Origin: Fragilaria crotonensis
Lineage: Eukaryota > Bacillariophyta > Fragilariophyceae > Fragilariales > Fragilariaceae
NCBI GenBank assembly: GCA_022925895.1
Contig: JAKSYS010000012.1
Span: 215,549 to 279,548 of the forward strand
Direction: 5' to 3'
DNA length: 64,000 nt
Shown here: piece after piece, positions 42,824 through 53,835 of the stretch
Numbering within the stretch: position 1 is the first letter of the stretch
How the letters are laid out: every line of letters starts with the position of its first letter
Notes under the pieces: model-generated
What the model saw: the letters and a program-made list of their open reading frames with translations, nothing else
What the model was told of the DNA's origin: nothing
Databases searched by the model: none
Translations under genes and position numbers: made by a program

Positions 42824-44954
42824 GCTCCAGTATTCATACAACTACAAGCTACTAGCTACTAAGCAACAAGAAGCAACAGGGCTCAACAAATCAAGTCAGC
42901 GTTTATTCTATTTGTAGTACTAGAATAAGAAGAAGAGATACGATAAACTCTCCTTTTGCCATTTCCATTCATGCCATTGTCTCTGTTGTTTGAGGCGCTG
43001 AAGCTGCTGTTCCTGAAATCAAATTGGCTTGTTCCCTCTTCCTGCCTGCTCTTTGAAAGCTCATTCCTTTCATTATTTCTGCCATTTGAAGTCTTGTGCA
43101 CTTTTTATATCTTCTTTTGTGTCAAGTCTTAAAAATATATCCTTGGCCTTCCAAACGCATGTTCAACGCATCAATGAACAATGCCGACAAGTCATTCTTG
43201 CCACCACCAGGTGACATCATCCACTTTGTTTTATCAGGACTTGTGATCACGACTCCACGACGCAACTTGATCACTACATGTACTAATTTCATTTCGAGAT
43301 CACCAGGTTTGAACAATTTCCTTTCCAAAAGGTGGCAAAGTTGTGCCTGCAGTGCCACTTGCATGCCCTCTTCTTCAATCGTCCAATCCTCCTAATGTTC
43401 TCAAATACTACGGTTCTTGGTGAACATTTTATGGACACCAACGATGACAGGTTGCCAGAGGCCAGTTGACGTCCCTGGGACGATCTCAATCTCCCACTAC
43501 TTCTCCAATCGATTCCTGAATCTTGGTAACCAATGAAGCCATCTTGAGACAATGGAAGCAGTCTTAGTACAAATTTTACGCCACACCATCTGGTGCAGTT
43601 GACGCGGTTGGGCAAAGCCTCCTGCAGCAACACCATGACCTTCTGTCTTTGGTTCTTGCTGGCATGAGTTTTACATGTCATGAGTAAACATGCCATTGAA
43701 AACTCACGTCGCACAGAACGGCCATGACAGGCACCCTTGAAAACAAGGAAGGCTGCCGTAATTTGAGGACAGAAGTAGTGACACTTGTGGCAAATGTGGC
43801 ACATTTTGTATGGTTTGTTGGTTTTCTCACATTTGTAGTTCCCCCAACGTTCTCTAACATTTTTATGAATTGAAGGAGAACGGGATTGCTGGGGTATGAT
43901 CCATATTGACAATAAAGTAAAGAAAATTCAGGATGATCCTTTAGTTTTGGGTATGCTGCATTCATCATGAGGTCCAATGCTTTTGATTGTGGCTGATGCC
44001 GCTGTCTCTGTGAGCTAGCATTATGATTAATAAGGCAACAAGAACAAGCCCATAGTTGCATACTACAAACCTTAAGACAGAGCAAATCTTAGCAAAGCTT
44101 GACTTGCAAGCAAGCTCTGCAGATATTTGGGCTGCTTACATCATCAACATTGACATTCTTGTTACAGCCAGCATCCTTTGCTCTCAAAGTTTAAAGATGA
44201 ATTGCATGAGCTCCTCTTGATGCACTGCTAACAAGTGAAACATGGCCCAAACAAAAACACTTTGACCACATATTAGTTCCTTCCACCATGACTTGAACTT
44301 GTTTCTTCCATACACCATGCATAATATGGTGCTGCATGTTCAGTTCTTAGCATGCTGCATGTTATCTTATACCAGCAACTATGAGCCTCTGGCTGGTGCA
44401 CAGTGTGCATGCTGAGTCCACATTTTGCTTGGATTGCAAAGCACAGGAGGCACAAGTGACAGTGCTCTACTCATAGTTTTGTCTCACTGCATGTACGGGG
44501 GTGTTTTAAGTATTTTGTCTTCAGGACTCATTGTTACTGCAATAATGATAAGCAACAAGGAGCGACAGAGAATATTGGCACAAATTTGCTGTCGTACTAC
44601 TACATTCTACCGGTACATTTCATTGTTAGGGCGATGTTTACGAGACAAACGGGCCACAAAAGAAACGGGTTCGTCCCGTTTGCGCCTAGTTTGCAAAAAC
44701 ACCTGCTTACCAGGTAGAAATTCGAACAGAGCAAACTGTTTAATATTTTTATACTGACACAAATACTGTACAACACACCGTACCTCTTCCAAGCAGCAAC
44801 AAACAAAATTTGCATCAAAGGTGATATCACCTTGCAGCTTGACTTCTCAAGCAGCCTTGTCATCAAACAAGAGACAGGATCATTGCGCCAGAGTAGCTAA
44901 AAGAAATGCAAGGAAGGAGAAGCTCCACATTTCTAGTACGCACTGGAGTAGCAT
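42824..44954. other. No intact gene; fragmented ORFs
   Basis: Minus-strand open stretches at 43122-43364, 43289-43912 and 43678-44085 read as partly protein-like (for example LERKLFKPGDLEMKLVHVVI and PKLKDHPEFSLLYCQYGSY) in different frames. This suggests a decayed minus-strand gene, but no family could be named. The remainder holds nothing recognisable. Confidence 0.35.
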
Positions 44955-45641
44955 TTACTGCTCGTATATGCTAATACACACAAGCACTGACTCCCCTTCA
45001 AAAAGAAAAGGGGTTACTTCATCCCAATGGCATCCAGCCTTGGAGCCATTGCTGCATGGGATCATAAAATTGAATCCAGTAAACTGGAGGGACACTATGA
45101 GCAACTCAATCACCTGCCTTGATAGGACTCTGGCGCTTCCATAGTAATTTGTAGAGGCGGAAGCCCAAAGCGGATCATCTGCATAGCATTTACCAAGCAT
45201 CGGATGAGATCTTTCAGACTTAGTAATCATCCAAAGTTTCTGCACATTGAGGAGCTTCACGACTTCTTCCTTGGCAGCACTGGTGTCGCTACTGTGAGGA
45301 TAGTCAGCAGACTGCAATGATGACAAACACTCCTCCATCTCAAGTTGGGATGATGTCATGTCAATCAATTGCATCCTGTGCTTGTTCTTCAATGATGAAG
45401 TTCGTAGCTGCTGGGCTTCAAGTTGAGAAGTTTGCTGCTGACTGTGTCTTCTACTAGGCTTGGTTTGTTCATCACCATGAGCAACTTGTTGCTGCTGGAA
45501 AGGACTTTCTGAAGCCTTGTCTTTCGTGGTGTGCTTTCTGTAGTGTGATGATTGTTTGAGGAAATTGATGTGCAGTGATAGAGATCCTGGAAGGTCTGGC
45601 AAGCAAGAAATTTTGCTGCCTTTGTTCCTGGTGAGACCCAT
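44955..45641 (-). CDS. Hypothetical Gln/Ser-rich ORF
   Basis: A 228-aa ORF from an ATG at 45641. The N-terminal half is Gln/Ser/His-rich (SPFQQQQVAHGDEQ, HSQQQTSQLEAQQLR). The C-terminal half is more ordinary (LWASASTNYYGSARVLSRQV, LLIVSLQFTGFNFMIP). No signal, membrane segment or domain is recognised. It could be a relic within the decayed region. It is listed because of its length, not because of any homology. Confidence 0.25.
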   Translation of the reverse strand: MGLTRNKGSKISCLPDLPGSLSLHINFLKQSSHYRKHTTKDKASESPFQQQQVAHGDEQTKPSRRHSQQQTSQLEAQQLRTSSLKNKHRMQLIDMTSSQLEMEECLSSLQSADYPHSSDTSAAKEEVVKLLNVQKLWMITKSERSHPMLGKCYADDPLWASASTNYYGSARVLSRQVIELLIVSLQFTGFNFMIPCSNGSKAGCHWDEVTPFLFEGESVLVCISIYEQ

Positions 45642-46296
45642 TTGTGTGGCCCATTTCTGAGAAAATCTTTCTGGGGTATTTGCAAAGCATAGGACGGGAC
45701 AGTTAATGAAAGTTTACGAAGGAATCCGGTTTCACAAATGGGACAGGCCAGTTTGTTTTGCGATTGTGACGTATAGAAGATAGAAGCAGGTATTTTTACA
45801 TTTTTGCCATTTTGCGCAAAAATGTGATAGCGTCCCGTTTTTTGTGTACCACGTACAGTTCATGTACCGTTTGTCAACTCGTAAGCATCGCCCTTATTTC
45901 TTGCTTTCTTGCTGAAAATTATCGAACACGACGGAATCTTGGCAAACAATTCCTGGGGCTTAACTACCGCTTTTACGGAAGTAGTGCTAGTACCGCCGTA
46001 CAAGTAGACCTACTTGTAGGAATATGTCATACGCCTGTACTGGGTACAAAGTAAATCGGTCCTTCGACCGAATTAAGCTGCAACTTATTCGCAGCCTATA
46101 CTATTGTACGCCTCTTGCACAAATGTAGTCCTAGTGCGTATGTCATCTTTCTATGCGAAGGTTCGAGGTGGTGGAGAACACGTACTTGACCATAAGATCT
46201 GATTTTCATGATAAGTACGTTTGCTTTCGCAAATCCAGGAGCTGTGGAGCCGCTCAATTTGTTTCCTCTCATACTTCCTTCCAATACACTTTAATC
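45642..46296. other. Upstream region of the ATG-microexon gene
   Basis: No gene recognised. The last ~100 bp before 46297 are pyrimidine-rich, as in many diatom 5' leaders. Confidence 0.35.
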
Positions 46297-46954
46297 ATGG
46301 TAAGTTGCATCTATTTTTGATTTCAGAGCGCTCTTGATGCCTTTGCTTTACGTTGAAAAGCCACTGACGACGGGCAGAGTTCACGGTCTTTGTCTGCGGA
46401 GATGATGCTCGTTCCTGGTGTCAATTCTACTGGCGAAACTGATTGGCATTTCATCACTCACGAAAATCTTGTTTCATTTTGCAGTACAAGATCATCTCCC
46501 TCCTCGCCCTTGTTGCCTCCGCTTCGGCTTTCGCCCCGGCCCCATTCGGCGCCCGCGCCTCCACTGCGTGCTTCCAGTCTTACGGAAAGGTAAGATTCTT
46601 CTGACGACTGTCAAATTGGGAATCTGTGTGCATGTGAAACAAAGTGCTAACATGTGCGGTTCGCGCTCTTTCTAGTACGACGACAAGATGTGGGATAACG
46701 AGGCCAAGAAGGAAATCTACAATGCATGGGACCCAAACTCCCCACGCTCGCCTATGAACTTCAACCCGTTCGAGACTTTCCTCGGAAACTCCCCAGATGC
46801 CTCCGGCTACTACCCTGGTGAAGCGTTCTACAAGGATCCTAGCCGCGGTAACATCAACTTCGCACAGATGATGATCGAGCGTGGTGAAGCCGAGGAACGT
46901 GCTGCCAACCCAAAGCCAGGTAGCGCCCCCGGATGCAAGGGATGCCGTAACTAA
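46297..46954 (+). CDS. Small plastid-targeted protein with ATG-only first exon
   Basis: Three exons are proposed: 46297-46299 (just the ATG), 46485-46589 and 46676-46954. The introns of 185 bp (GTAAGT...TTGCAG) and 86 bp (GTAAGA...TTCTAG) are both in phase 0. The 128-aa product starts M|YKIISLLALVASASAFAPAP, a textbook diatom signal peptide plus ASAFAP plastid transit site. The mature part is small and polar: YDDKMWDNEAKKEIYNAWDP, SPMNFNPFETFLGNSPD, YYPGEAFYKDPSRGNINF and a C-terminal PGCKGCRN. Codon use is strongly C-ending (TACAAGATCATCTCC...), as in highly expressed plastid-protein genes. No named family is recognised; an association with a photosynthetic complex is an inference from leader and codon bias. 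Confidence 0.8.
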
Positions 46955-48106
46955 GCCTTTCCGGCGAAATATCAAGTGACTTCAACTGCGTTGTGACAAG
47001 CAATCTCTCATTTCACATAGATCATAATTAACAATGTTTTACGAGGCGATATCACCGACAACCTTTCTACCCTGCTAAGTTGGGCTCTTTTCGTTGTCAT
47101 GAATTAACTAGTCGAAGACTCGGGTAAACGGGTCGCCCGGCGTTGGATCAGCCGAGCGAAAGTCGAATTACTTAGTATCTGAGGTCATCCTTAATGAAAC
47201 CATGAATCTAAACTTTCCGTGCGCTGTTGTCAACAGAAATGCTCAGATTTCACGGTCGTCGATTCTTCACTCTCTACTACTGTAGCTAGTAGAGGAACGT
47301 TCATTTGTCTCGGGGCGCTTGCGTATCCATTATATCCATACATACGAACTCATCGTTTTTCATTCAAAGCTACTCCGAGTACATACGCATTCACGCTATG
47401 TATACTAACTACCGTAGAGATGTAGTATCATAGTACAGCAGTGCGCAATTGTTATTTGATCTTTGATCTATGCTTGCTGGCGTGCGCACTCCAATACGAA
47501 CTTCTTATACCGGTAGAGTAGTACAGTACTGTAGTTTTTTTTTCTACTCGGAGTACAATTGTACCTGGTACTTCGACATATCATACTGGATTCGGGAAAG
47601 AGGAAGACACCCGAGACGCTTCAGTTTATGACATCATTTCAGCCGTACGCATGTACTTGTACCTTGTACCATGTACATGTACATGTACTAGCTACTTACC
47701 ATACCGTAGTATCATCTACTAGATACAGACAATTCTTTATTTATACGGACAAACGAACACACATACATCGCTTATCGTACCGTTAGGCATCGTTGTCCAT
47801 CGCGTCAGACGGTCACACACGTAAATTCGTCGCTCACATTTTGGAAAGTTTCGGCACCATCCTTTGTCGTCTACGACTGATGCAAGTCACAAAAGGTAAA
47901 GAAGCTGATTTTCAACAAGTTTCTACAACACATTTTACACACTCGCCACTATGTTTTTCAAGCTTCATACTCGACGGGCTTCTTTAAGGACAAGAAGGAG
48001 AAGGAGGCTCAAGTAGGAAAAGTGGTATTTTCCGACTCATGAAGGGGAGAAGACAGCAGCAACAACTGAGTTGTTTCCCACCATTGAAGCCGGAATTACC
48101 TTTTCC
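46955..48106. other. Intergenic, possible 5' exon of the coiled-coil gene
   Basis: GTAC-word patches at 47520-47700 (TACTTGTACCTTGTACC). At about 48015 a frame opens after TCAAGTAG (EKWYFPTHEGEK, then TAATTELFPTIEAGITF) and continues into the coiled-coil ORF. An intron ending there would extend that gene upstream; no donor could be chosen. Confidence 0.35.
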
Positions 48107-48517
48107 ATGTCAGAAGATTATGAGGAGTCGCTAGTTCAAAGTGAAATTGAAAATGATGTCACTGTCAAGGAAGACGAACGTACCGTTACATTCTCCGAAG
48201 CTGAAGTCATGCAGAATGAACTAAATCATATTCGCAGTCTGAGAGCCAAACAAGAGGAGATCAACAAGATGAGGGCTGTCTTGGAAGAACTAAAGGCGAC
48301 GCATGCGAGGAAGATTGCGGAAAAGGAAAAGCAGCTTGTGAAAACCGTTGAAATCTTTGAAAAGTTGTTGAACGAGAGGGAGGAGGAGGTGACCGAAGTC
48401 CGAACCGCGTTGGAAGAAACCAAGGTCGAGTTGACAAAGGTGTGCTCAACACTTATGGGGTGCCAGCACGACCTGCACGAGGAGAGAACGAAGAACTCGC
48501 AATCTTGGTTTTGGTGA
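48107..48517 (+). CDS. Coiled-coil protein, hypothetical
   Basis: From the ATG at 48107 (MSEDYEESLVQSEIEND) the 136-aa product is almost entirely a heptad-rich helix: NELNHIRSLRAKQEEINKMR, LEELKATHARKIAEKEKQLV, EIFEKLLNEREEEVTEVRTA and LEETKVELTKVCSTLMG. It ends RTKNSQSWFW. There is no membrane or signal segment. The true start may be upstream, since the frame is open to about 48015 and lacks an ATG there. Long coiled coils give little family information, and none is claimed. Confidence 0.5.
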   Translation: MSEDYEESLVQSEIENDVTVKEDERTVTFSEAEVMQNELNHIRSLRAKQEEINKMRAVLEELKATHARKIAEKEKQLVKTVEIFEKLLNEREEEVTEVRTALEETKVELTKVCSTLMGCQHDLHEERTKNSQSWFW

Positions 48518-49596
48518 GAGACAAAAGTGGCGGTCGTCAATGCGCTGCTAACGTTGTGTGGCTGCAATTGCGATGTACGACGAGTAATCCCATACCGGTA
48601 GTTCTTGCGTAAATAACTAAATGTGAAGGAATTGAAACTTGATGCGCGTGACGCGACGAATTACATTATAAGGCGACCTTACTCAAGGAACCTTGGTAAA
48701 ATTCGTTCTTGATGAGCGATGAAATCCACGGGATCCCCTGGAGAGGATGGGAAGTTAAATTGAAAGGGGGGTGGGGGGTGGCATGAGGCGCAAGCGCCAT
48801 CACACCTAGTCAAAAATTATAAACAGGCTTCATTCTGAGAACGAAGCGAATTGGTATCACGTACAGTCATAGTGAACGGACCAGCTCCACCAATTGGCTA
48901 CCCGCCTATGTGATCGCGGGCATGCCTGTTTAAGGTAAGTATGAGAAAGTCATGTCTGAGTGAATATCAAGGGGCACAGGGTGGAGTGAAAATGATTTTG
49001 ACCGGCGGGGCTCAGTAAGCCTATTTGTTTGTCCGTCACATGCGGTTTGTTGTTTGTGGTCTACCATAAAAGCATACTATCGTCGGTATTTCCGAATTCA
49101 GTACGGCCTCTACTACAGTAGAAGGCACTACGGTACATGTAACATGTACAGTAGCATGATAGTCTTCGGTCTTCGGAACCCATTGTACTTTGTATGTACT
49201 ACTCCGAGTACGTACCGGTACAAGTAGCAGTGCTGGCTGCGACTCGAGCACGCCATCCCAGACGGTGGACGCTGGTCTCAGTACTTGTACACTGTACAGT
49301 ACCTGGTATTCTCCGATCACTCGACTTTCACGGTACTAGTACTGTACTTGTCCTCTATACAGACGGGGAAGCAACGGAGGGCAACTTTCGGAGCTTGCGA
49401 CAATGGTCGACAGTTTCTCGCAGGGCTTCTATCACTAGAGAGAGAGAGAGAGGGGGGATTTTACAATTTGCTCGTGAGCTGATTGCCTGCGATCTATGGT
49501 CCACGATTAGCTGTGAGCTGTTGCATTTGCTGCACCCTTTGACCTGTACTAGTACCCCTTTATATCAGGCTCGTTTGTAGTCAAACAATAAAAACC
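48518..49596. other. Intergenic, no gene recognised
   Basis: Contains a GTAC-rich patch at 49195-49345 and a short (GA)n run near 49437-49452. No conserved ORF. Confidence 0.4.
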
Positions 49597-51633
49597 ATGT
49601 CGTCATCACAATCTGCAGTTGTCGAGCGCAGTCGTCGTTTGACGGCTGGAAAGCGAATGTCTTCCTTGGTGGGAGAGGCATTGGATAACGATGAAGCCTT
49701 TGGAATCACGAGACATGGGCCGAAGATGGCGAGGACGCTGACAGCTTCCGCGAATCAGATGAAGATTCTGACGTGCGGAAGGATGAATTTGATCTGATTT
49801 TAATGACTCCGAGACTGACAACGAGGCAGAAGATCAGGCAGCGGGAGATGAGGAGGAACGACGGTTGCAAAGGGATGAAAAGATACAGAGGCGACAGAAG
49901 ACTCTGGATGTCGCAAAGGCAGGACGAGAGTTGTTGAAAAAGAAGGGAAAATCAAGGGAAATCGCATCTTCGGTGATGGTGTCAATGCTGGATTGGTGTT
50001 GAAATTTCCCCCGACATTGGCTTCGCTGTCCTCAGGCGCCCATCCACCTTCTTCTGCAACAACTGCACATGCCGATTCACTTCCCGCAACGGCAACAGTA
50101 GCGGCGATCCCACCCGCATTGACAGCTCTTCCGCCTGTCAAACCGGTACCGTCTGCCAAGGTTGTCAAATGTACACTTGCATCCACTCGACCCAGACGGG
50201 GCAAAAAGGCACTGCGGACGACAACTCTGGCTCAGTCCGTGTCATCAGAAGGAGGCAAACTAGTTGGCCGTGCTCCTGCAACCACGTCGAAAAGGAAGCA
50301 ACATCGATTTACACAAGAAGAGCTTCTGTTGGAAGCAGCTACGGAGACGGAACCTGAGAACGCTCGATGGTTGTTGGCGCGCAAACGGTTGCACCAGCAA
50401 GAGGAGGCCACTAGAGCGGCGATGTCGACTGCCTCTGCACACACGAAACTTTTGCAGCGGTACATTAGTAAGCGTGGTTGCTTCAACACGCTCAATTTTT
50501 CAGAAATGGATGCCGTGCCCAAGATTCTTATTTCAAACGAAGCGGACAGGCCGAAGGCCGTCACGCCTACCTATTGCGTGATTACAGGAAAGAGAGTGCG
50601 CTACAAAGACCCAAAGACAAAAATGGGTTACTATGATCTTGCAGCATTCAAAGAGCTGCGGCGTCGTTACGATGCAGGAGAGCCCTTGCAACAGGGGCTG
50701 GTGGAGCGGAAAGAAGCAGAAGTGCCTTGCTTGAAACCAGAGACGGCGGTGGCATCGCAGGCACCCCTCGTCGTCCAGGTTGCACAGGTCGCAAATGGCG
50801 TCGCGTCTATCAACAATACCGGTACATCCTCACCTATGAATGCACAGACACTCGTCACAATGCAAGACCCCAGTCGCAACTCACGATGAAGACTCGCAAC
50901 GCCGCCAAACAAGAATCTCCAATGGAAGAAGTGTCTCTGCAGAAACAAAGCCAGTCACTTGAATGCAGCTAATAGATTGCCGCAGGAGCCGCTTGCAGCG
51001 GGTCAAGTCAAGGAACACCCCCCAACAGCGACATTCGCTGCAAAAGCGCCGGCTCCTTCCGATTGCAAGCCTCAAACAATCGCTTTGTTTTCGTCCATCG
51101 AAACAGAAAACAATAACAGAGAGGAACGTACAACAACAGCAAGTACTCACGCTCAAGACCTTACGAAACCAGCTGTGACTGATGTACCTGCCAAGGAAAA
51201 GGGGACTCGGAGGTCGCGTGCCGCGCACTCTACAGGCAACAGAGCCCTAACGTCTGCTACTTGTGTACAGTCCAACGCAGCTGTAGATGTTGCTTCCATT
51301 GTCGTTACTGCTACGTCCGCGACGTGCAAGACCCTCCAGTCAGAACCTAACGAGGCCTTGTCACATGGGATGGAAAGCAACTTAGCTAGTGCAGGCTGTA
51401 AGCCAATTGCTACGGCGGCTGAAGCACCAGTGGAATCCATGGCACAATTGCCGGGCGAGGCGCCGATCTGTGACAAGAAGCGTGCAGCGGCAATTTCTAC
51501 AGGTCCGCCTGACGAATCAGCAAGCACTCCGCAGACGACAAAAAAGGCTAGGATCATGTCCCCTCATACATTGGTCCACACAGCTCTTACAGCATACCTA
51601 GAACTTCAAGCCAAGGCAAAGGATGACATATAA
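49597..51633 (+). CDS. VPS72/YL1 homologue (SWR1-type complex subunit), with frame breaks
   Basis: Starts aaaaccATG at 49597. The first frame has the YL1 N-terminus (VERSRRLTAGKRMSSLVGEA). Similarity then moves to frames reading TWAEDGEDADSFRESDEDSD and FNDSETDNEAEDQAAGDEEE, with LQRDEKIQRRQKTLDVAKAG, the acidic H2A.Z-binding type region. From 49993 the frame holds HRFTQEELLLEAATETEPEN and the YL1 C-terminal domain PTYCVITGKRVRYKDPKTKM with YYDLAAFKELRRRYD. A low-complexity tail runs to 51633 and includes KRAAAISTGPPDE. Breaks at about 49700, 49795 and 49970 each need one extra base; two more that cancel lie near 50880 and 50955. YL1/VPS72 loads the histone variant H2A.Z in SWR1/SRCAP complexes. 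Family call strong, integrity uncertain. Confidence 0.8.
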
Positions 51634-51669
51634 AGTATGCTACTGTTGGAATTCTAAAGCAAAAGTCTT

Positions 51670-52521
51670 TCAGTATTCCGAGAAGTCGGTAATGATATCG
51701 CTCTCGTCCACAGTCATGTACTTTCCGTTATGCATGTAGATCTCGCCTGAGGCGACTCCACTGACAGTCAAATCTTGGCCGTCGTCAATCTTCTCCAGCG
51801 AGACCACCACCATGGACGCTTCCCCGTCTGTGAATTCCTTGTAGGAAAGAGAATTCCAGACAATTTCAAGGTTTCTGTTGAAACCGGCACTGACCTTGAC
51901 GACCGCATCCAATACTTCTGATACTTGCAAGTCGTTTCCTCCAGCAACGTTGATAACAATTCTTGCCCCCCCTGTATTCTCGGCCAAATCCAATTCCCTT
52001 TTGAGAATCGCCTTGGCACATTCATCTGGAGCGTACAGAACTTCCTTTACGATTCCTTGACCTGGATCCTTATACTCCTCAACCGCCGACGCTGTGGCAA
52101 CAATCTTGACTCCACCAGCAACACTCTCCAGATCCACAGGTGTCAATTTAATAATGTTATCGATTTGTTTCCATTCAGCAGATGCAGCAGCATTTGCATT
52201 GTACGAATTTGAAATGACTTGACCGGACATGCGCACCGCCGTTTCCTCAGCCAACTTGACTCCACAGCGTCCAAAATCAATCTCTTCCGAATCTTCTCGG
52301 ATTCCCTTGATGACGCCTGTTTCAATGCCACTTTCCGAAACTGCCATTTTCATAATCATCATGCTGGTGCCTGTTGAGGGTATTGTTGCTGCTGACGCTC
52401 CTCCGCGATTCGAAAGAAATGCAGGGGATGAAGAAAAGGCTGTCACAGTCGTCAACTCGGAGATCAACAATGAAGACAAAACTGCTAACAAGAGGTATTC
52501 GTAAGAGGCAGTCATTCTCAT
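51670..52521 (-). CDS. Unknown protein with plastid-type leader
   Basis: A 283-aa single-exon ORF starting with ATG at 52521. The leader MRMTASYEYLLLAVLSSLLI is followed by a TAF-type junction (TTVTAFSSSPAFL), which fits plastid or secretory entry. The mature part alternates strands and helices: GIRFGR-type start at SEEIDFGRCGVKLAEETAV, then LTPVDLESVAGGVKIVATAS, VLYAPDECAKAILKRELDLA, GGARIVINVAGGNDLQV and DLTVSGVASGEIYMHNG. No family is recognised. The gene is convergent with VPS72, with only about 36 bp between the stops. Confidence 0.6.
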   Translation of the reverse strand: MRMTASYEYLLLAVLSSLLISELTTVTAFSSSPAFLSNRGGASAATIPSTGTSMMIMKMAVSESGIETGVIKGIREDSEEIDFGRCGVKLAEETAVRMSGQVISNSYNANAAASAEWKQIDNIIKLTPVDLESVAGGVKIVATASAVEEYKDPGQGIVKEVLYAPDECAKAILKRELDLAENTGGARIVINVAGGNDLQVSEVLDAVVKVSAGFNRNLEIVWNSLSYKEFTDGEASMVVVSLEKIDDGQDLTVSGVASGEIYMHNGKYMTVDESDIITDFSEY

Positions 52522-52737
52522 GATGATACTGTAGTATTCAACTGACTGTAGCGATTCAAGAAGTGGTACGATGTGCTGGAGAACTAAGTATGATGTCTGA
52601 TACTAGCGGCTCCAGAATCCAGAATGGTAAGATCTGATGTCTAATCATGCTGATGCGAGTTGCGGTTGTTCCGTGTTGAAAATCGAAGGTTGAGTGCGGC
52701 AGAGTGCTGCTTGTACGCGTGGAACTCAGAAGTTTTT

Positions 52738-53393
52738 GAACGGGAGCCCGTGTATGTCCCCTAATCGAGTCGGCCATGACCTGCACTACTGTACGGAAGT
52801 ACTGAGTTCTACTTAGTACTGGTACAGTGAAGGGTATTTCTATCCTCAGAGGAGCAGTCTGAGATTAGTAGGTAAAGTTGATGCGTAACTTAATTTGCAT
52901 TATAATTTATGAAGTCGATTTTTTTAGAAAAGCTCGATCGGCTCGATTAGGGGACATACGCAGGGGTGTTTAATTAAGGCGCCTGCCTGGCACAACAGCT
53001 GGATCGCCTTCTCAAGACCTCAAAATCGCGCCTTCTGAAAGGCACCTACAATCTACGCTGTTAACATATGTCATACTACCGTTGGCATCATACGTGAATA
53101 TCATACTAGAGTAGCTTCTACACAGTTTACATACTACCGTACACACTGTACGTGAATATCTTACTAGAGAAACCACCTCTGTAATGTACACTGTACTACA
53201 GTGTACACAGTACACTGTACTGTCAATCGTTTCCGTAGTACTGTAGCCCAGTAGAAACCTACCTGCGCCTTTCCGCTGCGCCTTCTATGGACCCAAATTT
53301 CGCGCCTTAATCCACTAATTAAGGCGTCAGATGGCGCGCCGGCCGGATCGCCTTAATTAAACACCCCTGGACATACGCCATACACGGCCTCCC
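52738..53393. mobile_element. Element with GGGAGCCCGTGTATG termini, interrupted by a MITE
   Basis: The left end reads GGGAGCCCGTGTATGTCCCC then TAATCGAG. The right end in reverse complement reads GGGAGGCCGTGTATGG, then the same GTCCCCTAATCGAG. A younger MITE (52961-53369) is inserted within the right terminus. GAAC lies just outside both ends and may be a 4-bp target duplication. A third, solitary end of this kind is at about 63722-63760. The interior is non-coding. Confidence 0.6.
52961..53369. mobile_element. hAT-type MITE, 409 bp
   Basis: Starts CAGGGGTGTTTAATTAAGG and ends with the inverse CCTTAATTAAACACCCCTG. It is flanked by an exact 8-bp duplication GACATACG (52953-52960 and 53370-53377). 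CAGGGGTG ends plus an 8-bp duplication are hallmarks of the hAT superfamily. No ORF, so it depends on a transposase elsewhere. Confidence 0.9.
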
Positions 53394-53473
53394 GAACTGA
53401 ACTTCTACAACTACACTACACAGTACAGTCCACTACTACCGGTAGTACGTTTTCTGTGGTTATGGGATATATG

Positions 53474-53827
53474 CAGGGGTGATTTTTTTAGGCGGGCGCC
53501 TAAAAAATCAGCATGATCGCCTAAATTTGACTTCGACAAAGCGCCTAAATTAAACGAAAATATAGATATACATGCTGAATATATATTTATATACAGTAGA
53601 CAGTACGACTATAAACAGTAGCCGGTACCAGTAGGACGATACATTAGTTGTACAGTAGTACTGTCGTGATCCTTTGTCTTGATTTTAGTACTGGCACTGT
53701 GACACTGTACTGTAACCCTAACCCCTAACCCCAGCGCCTAAATTAGACTTCGACAAAGCGCCTAAATTTGCGAGTTTTAGGCGCTCGTAGGCGCGCCGGC
53801 CAGATCGCCTAAAAAAAATCAGCCCTG
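53474..53827. mobile_element. hAT-type MITE, 354 bp, second family
   Basis: Starts CAGGGGTGATTTTTTTAGGC and ends with the near-inverse TCAGCCCTG, flanked by the exact 8-bp duplication GATATATG (53466-53473, 53828-53835). Sub-terminal GCGCCGGCC-GATCGCCT sequence is shared with the neighbouring 409-bp MITE, so the two are related families. It contains a short telomere-like run (TAACCCTAACCCCTAACCCC) at about 53712-53731. Confidence 0.9.
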
Positions 53828-53835
53828 GATATATG

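Noticed and set aside
44424-46593. Short ORFs in the decayed region as real genes
   Set aside because: No leader, domain or consistent frame; most start at non-ATG codons.
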